Assembly: GCF_004000905.1 (NCBI RefSeq) | Contig: NZ_BIMD01000017.1 | Coordinates: 1-64,000, forward strand | Source of the DNA: Paenibacillus humicus NBRC 102415 | Lineage (GTDB): Bacteria > Bacillota > Bacilli > Paenibacillales > Paenibacillaceae | Direction of reading: 5' to 3' | DNA: 64,000 nt | Shown here: in pieces, positions 7,836 to 18,102 of the stretch | Layout of the letters: each line of letters starts with the position of its first letter | Position numbering within the stretch: the stretch's first letter is position 1 | Notes under the pieces: model-generated | Database searches by the model: none | Told to the model about the DNA's origin: nothing | The model's input: the letters and a program-made list of their open reading frames with translations, nothing else | Translations under genes and position numbers: made by a program

Positions 7836-9284
7836 TTAGTAGGCTCTGGCGAAGACGACCGTATGCTCGGCCTTCTCGCCGCAGACGAGGCAAGTCGCCT
7901 TGCGCTCGGCCGGCTCGAACGGAATGTTCCGGCTCGTCGCGCTGGTCTCTTCCTTGACCTGCTTCTCGCAGGCGGCCGAACCGCACCAGCCTGCCGTGAC
8001 GAAGCCGCGCTTCTGGTCGAGCAGCGCCTTCATTTCATCCAGCGTGTCGACCGCATGCGTGTTCTCTTCGCGGAAGCTTTTCGCCTTCTCGAACATGTCG
8101 CGGTGGATTTCCTCCAGCATGGACTGGATTTCGTCCGTCAGATCGCTCTGGTTCACGACGCGCTTCTCGCCGCTCACGCGGGAGACGAGCACGCAGACGC
8201 CGTTCTCCATGTCGCGAGGTCCAAGCTCGAGACGAATCGGCACGCCGCGCATTTCGTACTCGTTGAATTTCCAGCCCGGGCTCATGTCGGAGCGGTCGTC
8301 CACTCTTACGCGGACACCGGCTTTCTTGAGCTCGCCGTACAGCTCGTCCACTCTCGCAATGACGGCATCGCGCGTTTTGGGAGGACCGATGGGGATCATG
8401 ATGACCTGGGTCGGGGCTACCTTCGGCGGCAGCACGAGCCCGCGGTCGTCGCCATGCACCATGATCAGCGATCCGATCAGGCGGGTGCTGACGCCCCACG
8501 AAGTCGTATGCGCGAACTGCAGCTGGTTGTCGCGGTCCAGAAACTTGATGTCAAAGGCGACGGCAAACTTGTTGCCGAGGTAGTGGGAAGTGCCTGCCTG
8601 CACGGCACGGCCGTCCTTCATCATCGCTTCGATGGAATACGTGTCGACCGCGCCGGCGAATCGCTCGCTTGGCGTCTTCTCGCCGCTGATGACCGGAATC
8701 GCGAGGTAGTCCTCGACGAACGAACGGTACGTTTCCAGCATGCGCATCGTCTCCTCGCGCGCTTCACCCTCGTTCTCATGCGCCGTATGCCCTTCCTGCC
8801 AGAGGAATTCACTCGTGCGGAGGAACGGCAGCGTGCGCTTCTCCCAGCGGACAACGTTCGCCCACTGGTTGATGAGCACCGGCAGATCGCGGTAGGAATG
8901 GATCCACTTGCTGTACATATGTCCGATCATCGTCTCCGAGGTCGGGCGGATCGCCAGCCTCTCCTCGAGAATCTCGCCTCCGGCTTCGGTAACCCAAGGA
9001 AGCTCCGGATTGAAGCCCTCGACATGCTCCTTTTCCTTCTGGAAGAAGCTCTCGGGAATGAACAGCGGGAAGTAGGCGTTGCGGTGTCCGGTCTCCTTGA
9101 AGCGGCGATCCAGCTCATCCTTGATATGCTCCCAGATCTCATAACCGTCGGGGCGGAATACGATGCATCCGCGCACAGGCGAGTAGTCCATCAGCTCCGC
9201 TTTTTTGATGACGTCTATATACCAACGGGAAAAGTCTTCCCCCTGAGGTGTGATTTCCGATACGAATTGCTTATCCTTCGACAT
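7836..9284 (-). CDS. proS: Prolyl-tRNA synthetase, short type without editing insertion
   Basis: The enzyme charges tRNA-Pro with proline. At 482 residues it is shorter than the usual bacterial form (about 565-570) and matches the archaeal/eukaryotic-like ProS type 3. It has a class II core with RPTSETMIGHMYSKWI and VVRWEKRT, an anticodon-binding domain (PPKVAPTQVIMIPIG onward) and a C-terminal domain with paired cysteines (WCGSAACEK, CLVCG) that may bind zinc. No YbaK-like editing insertion is visible between motifs 2 and 3. It follows rseP by 12 bases and is probably cotranscribed with it. A separate trans-editing protein elsewhere in the genome is likely but cannot be seen here. Confidence 0.95.
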   Translation of the reverse strand: MSKDKQFVSEITPQGEDFSRWYIDVIKKAELMDYSPVRGCIVFRPDGYEIWEHIKDELDRRFKETGHRNAYFPLFIPESFFQKEKEHVEGFNPELPWVTEAGGEILEERLAIRPTSETMIGHMYSKWIHSYRDLPVLINQWANVVRWEKRTLPFLRTSEFLWQEGHTAHENEGEAREETMRMLETYRSFVEDYLAIPVISGEKTPSERFAGAVDTYSIEAMMKDGRAVQAGTSHYLGNKFAVAFDIKFLDRDNQLQFAHTTSWGVSTRLIGSLIMVHGDDRGLVLPPKVAPTQVIMIPIGPPKTRDAVIARVDELYGELKKAGVRVRVDDRSDMSPGWKFNEYEMRGVPIRLELGPRDMENGVCVLVSRVSGEKRVVNQSDLTDEIQSMLEEIHRDMFEKAKSFREENTHAVDTLDEMKALLDQKRGFVTAGWCGSAACEKQVKEETSATSRNIPFEPAERKATCLVCGEKAEHTVVFARAY

Positions 9285-9296
9285 AAAGGCTCCCCT

Positions 9297-10571
9297 CTAC
9301 CCTCGTACTAAACGTAAAATATCGTTGTAAGTCACGGCAAGCATGAGCAGCATGAGCATCATGAAGCCGATGACATGGACCATGCTCTCCCTCGCGGGAT
9401 CGACCGGACGTCCCCGCAGTCCCTCCAGCCCGATGAAGACGAGCCGGCTGCCGTCCAGCGCCGGAATCGGAAGCAGGTTGAAGATGCCGAGATAGAGACT
9501 GAGCACGGCCGCCCAATTCGTCAGCGACGGAAGGCCTTGCCGGGCGATCTGTCCGGTAACCTCAGCCGTCCGTACAGGACCTCCAAGATCGTCGAGCTTG
9601 AAGTTGCCCGTGATGAGCTGGCCGAAGCTTTTGAAAATCTGCACCGTCACTTCCTTCATCGTGACGGCCGATTGCGTGACCGTCTCTCCAAGCGTCGCGG
9701 AACGCATCGGATATCCGGCCGTGATTCCGACCTTGCCGGCCTTGCTCTCCTTGTCGGGCACCGGGGTCAGCGTGAGCGAGAGAGGCTCTCCGCTGCGGAT
9801 GATGTTCAACTCAAGAGGCTTGTTGGCCGACTTGCCGATGATCTCGATCATCTTGGCATAATCGGTTCCGACGTCGATGCCTCCCACCGTATCGATGACA
9901 TCGCCCTTCTGCAAGCCCGCCTTCTCGGCCGGCATGCCTGTCACGACGCTGTTGATCAGCAGATGCTTGGGATTGTCTTGCACGACGCCTGCCATCTGGA
10001 TGTAGACAGCGAACAGGACAAACGCCAGGATGAAGTTCATGAAAGGACCGGCTGCGATGGCCAGAGCCCTCTGTCCGACCGTCTTGCTGCCGAACTGCCG
10101 GTCGATGGGGGCAATCTGGGTTTCCCTGCTCTTCGCGATCATAAGCGCCTGCGGATGGACGTCGTAACGTTCCGCTTCGCCTTCCACATGCAGCTGAATG
10201 AACAATTTGCGCTCAAGGTCGATCTGTTCCACTTCGCCTCGGATGACTCCGCTGCGCTCATCCAGCCGATCGAGATATATCCGCGTCACGCGTCCATCCT
10301 TCACACGGACCGCGACGGTCTGCCCGGGCTGGACTTCCGAGATTTCGGGATCTTCGCCTGCCATGCGGACGAATCCGCCGGCGGGGACTAGACGGAGCGT
10401 ATAACGGGTTTCCCCGCGCTTGATGGAAAACAGCTTGGGTCCGAATCCGATCGCGAACTCACGGACCAGAATGCCTGCGCGCTTGGCAAAAAAATAATGT
10501 CCCCATTCGTGGATGGTGACAATGACGAAAAACACGAGAACGGTCATGAAAATGACCTGAATTGTACCCAT
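9297..10571 (-). CDS. rseP: Site-2 intramembrane zinc metalloprotease RseP/RasP
   Basis: A membrane-embedded protease that makes the second cut in anti-sigma factors and cleaves leftover signal peptides. The 424-residue protein begins with a hydrophobic segment holding the zinc motif HEWGH (residues 21-25). It has a PDZ domain in the middle (GMPAEKAGLQKGDVIDTV) and the second catalytic element ALDGSRLVF near the C-terminus. GGAGGC lies 10 bases upstream of the ATG. The order dxr-rseP-proS-polC matches B. subtilis, though here dxr is separated by a terminator and a 302-base gap. Confidence 0.95.
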   Translation of the reverse strand: MGTIQVIFMTVLVFFVIVTIHEWGHYFFAKRAGILVREFAIGFGPKLFSIKRGETRYTLRLVPAGGFVRMAGEDPEISEVQPGQTVAVRVKDGRVTRIYLDRLDERSGVIRGEVEQIDLERKLFIQLHVEGEAERYDVHPQALMIAKSRETQIAPIDRQFGSKTVGQRALAIAAGPFMNFILAFVLFAVYIQMAGVVQDNPKHLLINSVVTGMPAEKAGLQKGDVIDTVGGIDVGTDYAKMIEIIGKSANKPLELNIIRSGEPLSLTLTPVPDKESKAGKVGITAGYPMRSATLGETVTQSAVTMKEVTVQIFKSFGQLITGNFKLDDLGGPVRTAEVTGQIARQGLPSLTNWAAVLSLYLGIFNLLPIPALDGSRLVFIGLEGLRGRPVDPARESMVHVIGFMMLMLLMLAVTYNDILRLVRG

Positions 10572-10611
10572 AGTTGTCAGTGCCTCCAGTCGGTTAACGG
10601 CCTGTACCTAG

Positions 10612-10639
10612 ATTATCATTATTCTCCCGGCAGACACAA
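10612..10639 (-). promoter_or_regulatory. Candidate promoter for rseP-proS
   Basis: Minus strand: -35 TTGTGT, a 16-base spacer and -10 GATAAT, about 40 bases upstream of the rseP ATG. It lies after the dxr terminator, where a new promoter is needed. Each box is one or two bases off consensus. Confidence 0.4.
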
Positions 10640-10731
10640 GAGAACCGCCCTCGCCGCCAAACCACCGCCCTCCCGATTCGGACCTACTCAGCCGACCGAA
10701 AAAACAGCTCCCGGAGACCTCGTCAGCGACG

Positions 10732-10763
10732 AAAAAACAGCTCCGGCGGAAAATGCCGGGCTG
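10732..10763 (-). terminator. Intrinsic terminator of dxr
   Basis: Minus strand: CAGC and CCGGC pair with GCCGG and GCTG around a 7-base loop, with a single bulged A, then six T. A second block ending GAGCTGTTTTTTCG follows about 34 bases downstream (10697-10712), looking like a partial duplicate. The rest of the 302-base gap 10572-10873 holds a possible rseP promoter and no supported gene. Confidence 0.75.
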
Positions 10764-10873
10764 AAGCTTCTGCAAGAAGACCCCGAACCGGACAGATGAG
10801 GCCTGTCTCCCCAGCGGTACAGTTCTGATGCGGCCGCGGGAGAAAAAATGAATATGGGAGCAATGGAGGGATT

Positions 10874-12016
10874 CTAAACCGCTGAAGACGCTTCGCGCCG
10901 AGCCCAGGCATCGGCCTCGGCGATCTCTTCCAACCCAGGGAAAGCAATGACGCCATGCCTTGCAAGGACGTTCTCGAGAATGCTCTCGATATGGAGGAAT
11001 TCGATCTCGCCTTTCAGGAAACGGTCGACCGCCACCTCGTTGGCCGCATTGAACACCGTCGTTGCCGTGCCGCCCGCTCGTCCGCAGTCAAACGCCATGC
11101 GCAGGCAGCGGAAGCGGTCGTAGTCCATCTCCCGAAAGGTGAGGCTGCCGGCCTGCACCAGATCCAGCCTCTTCGACGGGCTCGGCAGACGCGCCGGATA
11201 GGAGAGGGCATACTGGATCGGCACCCTCATGTCCGGCATGCCAAGCTGCGCGATCATGCTATGATCCTTGAACTCGACATACGAGTGGATGATGCTCTCC
11301 GGATGGATCAGCACGGAAATGTCGTCGTAGGACAGGTCGAACAGCCAGCGGGCTTCGATGACTTCAAGGCCTTTGTTGACCATCGTAGCGGAATCGATCG
11401 TAATCTTGGCGCCCATCGACCAGTTGGGATGGTTCAGAGCTTCCGCCACCGTCACTCCGCCGAGCTGCTCCCGCGTACGGTCCCGGAACGAGCCGCCGGA
11501 TGCGGTCAGCGTGATGCCGAGAACATCCTCCCGCCGCTCTCCGTTCAAGCATTGGAACAAGGCCGAATGCTCGCTGTCGACGGGAAGGATGCTCACTCCG
11601 CGCCGCTTTGCGGCATCCATGACCAAATGCCCGGCCGTAACGAGCGTTTCCTTGTTGGCCAGCGCGATCGTACGTCCCGCTTCAATGGCCGCAAGCGTCG
11701 CCGGGAGGCCGCGGCTTCCCATAATGGCCGTCACGACGATATCGGAGCTGCCTCCGCCCGCCATTTCAACCAAGCCCTCTTCGCCAAACAGCACCTCTAC
11801 GCTTGGAGGCAGAGCTTCCCTGGCGTAGCGCACTCCTTCCTCCGTGGCGAGACAGACCCGCTTGGGCTTGAATTTAAATGCCTGCTCGACGAGCAGCCGG
11901 GCATTGGAACCGGCCGCAAGGCCCTCCAGCTCGTATTCATCCGGATGGGTTTCAATCACATCGAGCGTCTGGGTGCCGATCGAGCCGGTCGATCCGAGAA
12001 GCGTCACTTTTTTCAC
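10874..12016 (-). CDS. dxr: 1-deoxy-D-xylulose 5-phosphate reductoisomerase
   Basis: Second step of the MEP isoprenoid pathway: NADPH-dependent rearrangement and reduction of DXP to MEP. The 380-residue protein has the N-terminal dinucleotide motif GSTGSIGTQTLDV, the metal/substrate motif LPVDSEHSALFQ and the substrate loop NHPNWSMGAKITIDSATM. Length is normal. It lies 37 bases after cdsA, so uppS-cdsA-dxr form a unit that makes and uses lipid precursors, and it ends at a terminator. Confidence 0.96.
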   Translation of the reverse strand: MKKVTLLGSTGSIGTQTLDVIETHPDEYELEGLAAGSNARLLVEQAFKFKPKRVCLATEEGVRYAREALPPSVEVLFGEEGLVEMAGGGSSDIVVTAIMGSRGLPATLAAIEAGRTIALANKETLVTAGHLVMDAAKRRGVSILPVDSEHSALFQCLNGERREDVLGITLTASGGSFRDRTREQLGGVTVAEALNHPNWSMGAKITIDSATMVNKGLEVIEARWLFDLSYDDISVLIHPESIIHSYVEFKDHSMIAQLGMPDMRVPIQYALSYPARLPSPSKRLDLVQAGSLTFREMDYDRFRCLRMAFDCGRAGGTATTVFNAANEVAVDRFLKGEIEFLHIESILENVLARHGVIAFPGLEEIAEADAWARREASSAV

Positions 12017-12053
12017 CGAACCATCTCTTTCTACTTATGTAATGGCGCCGCTG

Positions 12054-12848
12054 TCAGACGGGAACGAGGCCCGTAAGCACAAGAAGCGGGAACACGATAA
12101 TCCAGCTGTCGCAGCGGTCGAGCACCCCGCCGTGGCCCGGCAGCAGGCGCCCGCTGTCCTTCACGCCGCGAAGACGCTTGTATGCCGACTGGATCAGGTC
12201 TCCGAACTGCCCGGCCACTGCCGCCACCAGGCCGATCGAGACCGCATGGCCGAGTCCGATCCATTCCGGAGCGGCGAAGTGGAACACCGCTGCGACGGCG
12301 ATGGAGGCCAGTACGCCGCCAAGCGACCCTTCGATCGTTTTGTTGGGGCTGATTGCCGGCCACAGCTTCGTCCTTCCGATCGCTTTGCCGATGAAGTAGG
12401 CTCCGATATCGGAAGCCCATATGCAGCCGAAACAGAGGAAGGACAAGAAAAGGCCGTGTTCATGGAACGCCCGGACTTGAAGCATGGAACCGAAACCATA
12501 ACCGACATAGAGAGCTCCGAGCAGCAGCAAGGCGGCTCCGTCAAGCGTCGTCTCGTTCTTGCTCACGACGGTCACCGCGAGCAGCAGGAACATCAGAATC
12601 CATACGGCATACCCGTCCATCGGCATGTCGAGTCCCATCTTCTCCCAAGGAAGCAGAAAAAAAAGCATCCCGGCATAGCCGACCAGCCCGGCCGGGTGCA
12701 GGGGACGAAATCCGTTCAAGCGAACATATTCGTAAAAGCCGATGAGGGCAAGAAGCAGCAGCAGCACGTTATAACTTTGGCCCCCAACGACCAGCAGAAG
12801 CAGGAACAAGGCTCCCGCCAAAGCTCCGGTAACGATGCGTTGTTTCAT
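12054..12848 (-). CDS. cdsA: Phosphatidate cytidylyltransferase (CDP-diglyceride synthase)
   Basis: An integral membrane enzyme that makes CDP-diacylglycerol from phosphatidic acid and CTP for phospholipid synthesis. The 264-residue protein has about eight hydrophobic segments and the family signature near the C-terminus: SAYKRLRGVKDSG followed by LLPGHGGVLDRCD. It sits between uppS and dxr with gaps under 40 bases, the same order as in B. subtilis. Confidence 0.95.
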   Translation of the reverse strand: MKQRIVTGALAGALFLLLLVVGGQSYNVLLLLLALIGFYEYVRLNGFRPLHPAGLVGYAGMLFFLLPWEKMGLDMPMDGYAVWILMFLLLAVTVVSKNETTLDGAALLLLGALYVGYGFGSMLQVRAFHEHGLFLSFLCFGCIWASDIGAYFIGKAIGRTKLWPAISPNKTIEGSLGGVLASIAVAAVFHFAAPEWIGLGHAVSIGLVAAVAGQFGDLIQSAYKRLRGVKDSGRLLPGHGGVLDRCDSWIIVFPLLVLTGLVPV

Positions 12849-12877
12849 GGGTAAGGTCCTCTTTCAAAAGCGGATCG

Positions 12878-13642
12878 TTAAATGCCGCCGAATCGCCTTG
12901 CTCGCCGCTGATATTCCGCAATGGCTTCCTGGAACAATTCTTCCGTGAACGCCGGCCAATAAACATCGGTGAACCACAGTTCGCTGTAAGCCATCTGCCA
13001 GAGCATGAAGTTGCTTAGACGAAGCTCTCCGCTCGTTCGGATGAGCAGGTCAGGATCCGGCAAGCCGCTGCTGAGAAGGCGCTTCGCCATCATCTCTTCC
13101 GTGATGTCTCCCGGCTCCAGACCGCCGTTTCTCACATCCTCCGCCAACGATTTGACCGCATCCAGCATTTCGGAGCGGCTTCCGTAATTCAAGGCAAAGT
13201 TGAGAACCAATCCGGTATTGGCTTTTGTTTTTTCAATCGCTTCGTCGAGCGCCGCCAAAGTGAAGTCCGGCAAATTGCCCCGGTAGCCCATCATTCGGAC
13301 CTGAACATTGTTCTCGATGAGCTCTTCAAGCTCAAGCGCAAGAAACTCCTGCGGAAGCCGCATCAAAAAATCGACCTCTGTCTTGGGCCTCTTCCAGTTC
13401 TCGGTCGAAAAAGCATACAAGGTCAAATATTTGACTCCGGCCCGGTCGGCGGCCATCGTCACCTTCTTGACCGCTTTCATGCCCGAGTGATGGCCGGCAA
13501 TCCGCGGCAATCCCCGGTTTTGGGCCCATCTTCCGTTGCCGTCCATTATGATGGCCACATGTTCCGGAATATTGTCCAGGCTCGTGGGGTCCGCCACCTG
13601 CGGAGATGCCTTGCCGCGCTTCGACCATAACCGCTCAATCAT
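12878..13642 (-). CDS. uppS: Undecaprenyl diphosphate synthase (isoprenyl transferase)
   Basis: A cis-prenyltransferase that builds the C55 lipid carrier for peptidoglycan and other wall polymers. The 254-residue protein has the IIMDGNGRWA motif with the catalytic Asp at about residue 34, the AFSTENWKRP block and the C-terminal DLLIRTSGELRLSNFMLWQ block that binds diphosphate. It is followed by cdsA. The 118-base gap to frr contains two GC-rich hairpins without T runs. Confidence 0.96.
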   Translation of the reverse strand: MIERLWSKRGKASPQVADPTSLDNIPEHVAIIMDGNGRWAQNRGLPRIAGHHSGMKAVKKVTMAADRAGVKYLTLYAFSTENWKRPKTEVDFLMRLPQEFLALELEELIENNVQVRMMGYRGNLPDFTLAALDEAIEKTKANTGLVLNFALNYGSRSEMLDAVKSLAEDVRNGGLEPGDITEEMMAKRLLSSGLPDPDLLIRTSGELRLSNFMLWQMAYSELWFTDVYWPAFTEELFQEAIAEYQRRARRFGGI

Positions 13643-13760
13643 CCTGATTCCTCCCCGCCGGCAATGACTTTAGGCTGGCAGGCTCCTCGTAGGAGCCATG
13701 ATGCAGGCAAACCCCACCTGTCGGAGGGGCTTGGATCTGATCTGTGCCGGCATTCCCGGC

Positions 13761-14315
13761 CTAAACTTCCATGATGTCTTTTTCTTTAACCGCAAGCACC
13801 TTGTCGACTTCAGCGACGAACTTGTCCGTCGTTTTCTGAATATCTTCCTGATGGCGCTTGGACTCGTCTTCGGAAATTTCCGTTTTTTCCAGCTTCTTGA
13901 TCGCATCGTTGGCATCGCGGCGGATGTTGCGGATGGCGATTTTCGCTTCCTCGCCGAATTTTTTCGTCATTTTGACGAGCTCCGAGCGACGCTCTTCGGT
14001 CAGCATCGGCACGACGATCCGAATCGAAGACCCGTCGTTGGACGGAGTCATGCCGATATCCGATTTCATGATCGCTCTCTCGATATCGCTGAGCGACGAT
14101 TTGTCCCAAGGCTGAATGAACAGCGTGCGGGAATCCGGCGTATTGATGTTCGCCAATTGGTTGAGGGGAGTCAATGCCCCGTAATACTCGACTTGAATGC
14201 GGTCCAGCAGAGCCGGGTTCGCACGGCCGGCACGAAGCGTGCCGAGATCGCGTTTCAAGGCTCCGATGGCCTTTTCCATTCTTTCGGATGCGTCTGCTTT
14301 GATTCCTTGCGGCAT
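13761..14315 (-). CDS. frr: Ribosome recycling factor
   Basis: RRF splits post-termination ribosomes together with EF-G. The 184-residue protein is of standard size and carries the family blocks LRAGRANPALLDRIQVEYYG and RIVVPMLTEERRSELVK, with the long C-terminal helix region. The ATG at 14315 starts one base after the pyrH stop; an upstream GTG would sit directly on the AAAGGA site. The pyrH-frr pairing is conserved. Confidence 0.96.
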   Translation of the reverse strand: MPQGIKADASERMEKAIGALKRDLGTLRAGRANPALLDRIQVEYYGALTPLNQLANINTPDSRTLFIQPWDKSSLSDIERAIMKSDIGMTPSNDGSSIRIVVPMLTEERRSELVKMTKKFGEEAKIAIRNIRRDANDAIKKLEKTEISEDESKRHQEDIQKTTDKFVAEVDKVLAVKEKDIMEV

Positions 14316-14316
14316 C

Positions 14317-15842
<1,526 letters not shown>

Positions 15843-15894
15843 GATTTATTCCTCCTGATTGCCTTTGTCAGGCGTTATGTTCGTGTATACTCTC

Positions 15895-15939
15895 AAAAAA
15901 AGGGCGGCGAGGAGGCTTTCACCTTCTAACCACCCTTTG
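15895..15939 (-). terminator. Terminator-like attenuator between rpsB and tsf
   Basis: Minus strand: AAAGGGTGG pairs with CCGCCCTTT (one G-U pair) around a purine-rich loop, followed by a T run. It lies between two genes normally cotranscribed, so partial termination that sets the rpsB to tsf ratio is likely. Confidence 0.65.
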
Positions 15940-15984
15940 TTGTCTTCATCCTGATAACCTGCTCAGAACAGCTTAAGCCGTTCC

Positions 15985-16683
15985 TTACGCGGTTGTTTGC
16001 TCGCCTTGGTTGGCTTCTACGATCGCATCAGCCATTTTGCCCGTAAGCAGCTTGACAGCGCGGATAGCGTCGTCGTTGCCCGGAATGACATAGTCGATCT
16101 CGTCCGGATCGCAGTTGGTGTCTACGATGCCGACGATTGGAATGCCCAGCTTGCGGGCTTCAGCCACGGCGATGCGTTCTTTGCGCGGATCGATGATGAA
16201 CAGCGCGCTAGGCAGCTTGCGCATGCCTTTGATGCCGCCGAGGAACTTTTGAAGACGGTCTTTTTCTTTGCGAAGAATGATGACTTCTTTTTTAGGCAGG
16301 ACTTCGAACGTGCCGTCCTCTTCCCATTTCTCCAGTTGACGGAGACGGTCGATCCGTTTTTGGATCGTGGAGAAGTTGGTCAGCGTGCCGCCGAGCCAGC
16401 GTTGGTTGATGTAGTAGTTGCCGCAACGCTCTGCTTCTTCCTTCACAGAGTCCTGGGCTTGTTTCTTGGTACCTACGAACAGAATCGTACCGCCGTCTTC
16501 AGCCACGGAGCGGACGAAGTTATAAGCCTCTTCCACTTTCTTGACTGTTTTTTGCAGGTCGATAATGTAGATTCCGTTACGTTCCGTGAAGATATAGCGA
16601 TCCATTTTAGGGTTCCAGCGGCGAGTTTGGTGACCGAAGTGCACACCAGCCTCGAGCAGCTGTTTCATGGAGATCACTGCCAT
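15985..16683 (-). CDS. rpsB: 30S ribosomal protein S2
   Basis: A 30S head protein. The 232-residue product begins [20 protein letters not shown] and contains [38 protein letters not shown] and the C-terminal [16 protein letters not shown], all typical of S2. The ATG at 16683 has AGGAGGTG 6 bases upstream; the ATG 9 bases earlier is inside the ribosome site. It starts the rpsB-tsf-pyrH-frr series and has its own promoter about 120 bases upstream. Confidence 0.97.
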   Translation of the reverse strand: MAVISMKQLLEAGVHFGHQTRRWNPKMDRYIFTERNGIYIIDLQKTVKKVEEAYNFVRSVAEDGGTILFVGTKKQAQDSVKEEAERCGNYYINQRWLGGTLTNFSTIQKRIDRLRQLEKWEEDGTFEVLPKKEVIILRKEKDRLQKFLGGIKGMRKLPSALFIIDPRKERIAVAEARKLGIPIVGIVDTNCDPDEIDYVIPGNDDAIRAVKLLTGKMADAIVEANQGEQTTA

Positions 16684-16805
16684 CCTCAACACCTCCTGAT
16701 TGGTTTTTATTTGTGTCCTCCGCCGATGTCATCTTCCGGCAAGACTCCCCATTGGGAAGCACCCTTGTCAAAATTAACCGGCGTGTGTTTTTAACACCGT
16801 CAATT

Positions 16806-16834
16806 ACTATAGCATACTGCCTGCCCTCTTGCAA
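16806..16834 (-). promoter_or_regulatory. SigA-type promoter for rpsB-tsf
   Basis: Minus strand: -35 TTGCAA, a 17-base spacer and -10 TATAGT. The leader to rpsB would be about 115 bases and contains a small GTGTT/AACAC hairpin near 16790. It could hold an autoregulatory S2 binding site, but I cannot show this. Confidence 0.65.
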
Positions 16835-16874
16835 CCTTCCATGCTTGCTTTTGCAGGCGGGCCGTCATGGCCTG

Positions 16875-17540
16875 CTAGCCGCCGGAGCCGATTCTCTTTT
16901 TCGCCTCGTCAGGGTCCATAGGCTGGCCCGTCACGATTTTTTTCACGGCGGCGAGATCCTGCGATCCCTTGAACGAAAAATAGCCGGCCCGGACCGTGCC
17001 CGGTGAGCCGCCCTTCTGCATGTAGGCTACGAAATCTTCGCCTTGTTCGACGACTCCGCTGCTTTCCAGCAGCTTTCCGACCGAGGTCAAATCCGAATTC
17101 GGCGGAATTCTCACGATGACCGCTTTCCCGTTCGCGCCGCTTTTCGCTGCCTTCGTTGACGAGGAGTCCTGCTTGGCGGGAGAAGGCTTAGCCGCCGGAC
17201 TCGGAGACGGGCCTGGGCTCGAAGAAGCGCCGGCAGTACCCGATGCAGGCTTGGACGGGGACGCGGCCGGCTGATTGCCGCTTTCCGGAGAAGCGCCTTC
17301 GGGGCCGCCCTCTGTTTCCCGTTCCCGCAGAGCTTTCTCGACGGCGGCTTTTACGAGCAGATCGGCTTCCTCTTGCGTATAAACCGCGCGCTCCTCGCCG
17401 CTGCCCGAATCCGATGCGCCGGATTCGACGCCCGCCCAAGTCGCCGACTGCGCTTGGCCGGCATTCATCAATTGAAGCAAAAGAGCCCCGGCCATCATGC
17501 CGACGCCCAGTCCGATCCAAAACGACCTCTTACCTCGCAT
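16875..17540 (-). CDS. Membrane-anchored protein with C-terminal MltG/YceG-like domain
   Basis: A 221-residue protein with a short basic N-terminus, one hydrophobic segment (about residues 8-26) and a Pro/Ser/Ala-rich linker (about 75-135). The C-terminal domain (from about 138) contains VRIPPNSDLTSVGKLLESSG and GYFSFKGS. This resembles the LysM-like N-terminal module of MltG lytic transglycosylases, but there is room for no catalytic domain. A role at the wall is inferred from the topology. It overlaps the SwrB-like gene by 11 bases, so it is probably the last gene of the fla/che operon, and has AGGAGG 9 bases before its ATG. Confidence 0.7.
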   Translation of the reverse strand: MRGKRSFWIGLGVGMMAGALLLQLMNAGQAQSATWAGVESGASDSGSGEERAVYTQEEADLLVKAAVEKALRERETEGGPEGASPESGNQPAASPSKPASGTAGASSSPGPSPSPAAKPSPAKQDSSSTKAAKSGANGKAVIVRIPPNSDLTSVGKLLESSGVVEQGEDFVAYMQKGGSPGTVRAGYFSFKGSQDLAAVKKIVTGQPMDPDEAKKRIGSGG

Positions 17541-18069
17541 TTACCGATTCCTCCTGCCTTGCAAGCTGCTGGATAAGCAGCACCTCTCCTTTATGGATGC
17601 CGAGCTCCTTGGCGATCTGGTCCACGGATCTCCCCTGCTGCTCCAAGTCGAACAGCTGCTTGAAGCGAGCCCGGATGGATTCCGGCGCTTGCAGAGGCCG
17701 GCCTGCTTCCTCCCCTTGCATAGGCGCAGCTCCGGCAGCCTCCTCCTGTCGTGCCGCCTGAGCGGAGCCGGCGCCGGCTGAGATCGCTTCCTGAAGCAGC
17801 CTGCACTGCTTCTCCAGCTCCTCGATGCGCTGCTCCCTCAGCCTCGCCTCGGCCTGTTCCTGCTCTCTGGAGGACTTGACCAGCTCGCCGAGGCTCCGAT
17901 TGCTTTCTTCCATATTTTCCATGAACTGCTCCAGCGCGTTCTCCATCTGCTCAAGCCCGCTGTCGCGGGATACGCTCTCCGCTGAAGGCTTCTTTCCTCG
18001 GCGGGGCGCCGCAAACGCCCATACGAGGACGACCGCCCCCAGCAAAACGATATACTGCCATGGCTGCAT
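17530..18069 (-). CDS. SwrB-like single-pass membrane protein (DUF6115 type)
   Basis: A 179-residue protein with one N-terminal membrane segment (about 5-20), a long acidic coiled-coil-like region (about 35-95, rich in E, Q and R) and a C-terminal helix-turn-helix-like block (RFKQLFDLEQQGRSVDQIAK then LGIHKGEVLLIQQLA). B. subtilis SwrB, which activates flagellar export and type III secretion, has this layout and the same position downstream of sigD, so I call it SwrB-like. Sequence identity to SwrB is not certain by eye. AGGAGG precedes the ATG by 11 bases. A small hairpin (CTTCAGCT/AGCTGAAG) covers the end of the upstream gene. Confidence 0.7.
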   Translation of the reverse strand: MQPWQYIVLLGAVVLVWAFAAPRRGKKPSAESVSRDSGLEQMENALEQFMENMEESNRSLGELVKSSREQEQAEARLREQRIEELEKQCRLLQEAISAGAGSAQAARQEEAAGAAPMQGEEAGRPLQAPESIRARFKQLFDLEQQGRSVDQIAKELGIHKGEVLLIQQLARQEESVNAR

Positions 18070-18102
18070 CTACGATCTGTCCTCCTTGCTGCCGGGCTTC
18101 AG

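Noticed and set aside
9285-9296. T-box leader for proS
   Set aside because: proS follows rseP by only 12 bases, leaving no room for a T-box.
7743-9311. 522-codon open frame opposite proS
   Set aside because: Antisense shadow of proS with no ribosome site of note and no known domain; it also runs through the proS terminator.
10723-10965. 80-codon minus-strand open frame overlapping the dxr end
   Set aside because: It covers the dxr terminator and overlaps dxr in another frame; no support for translation.
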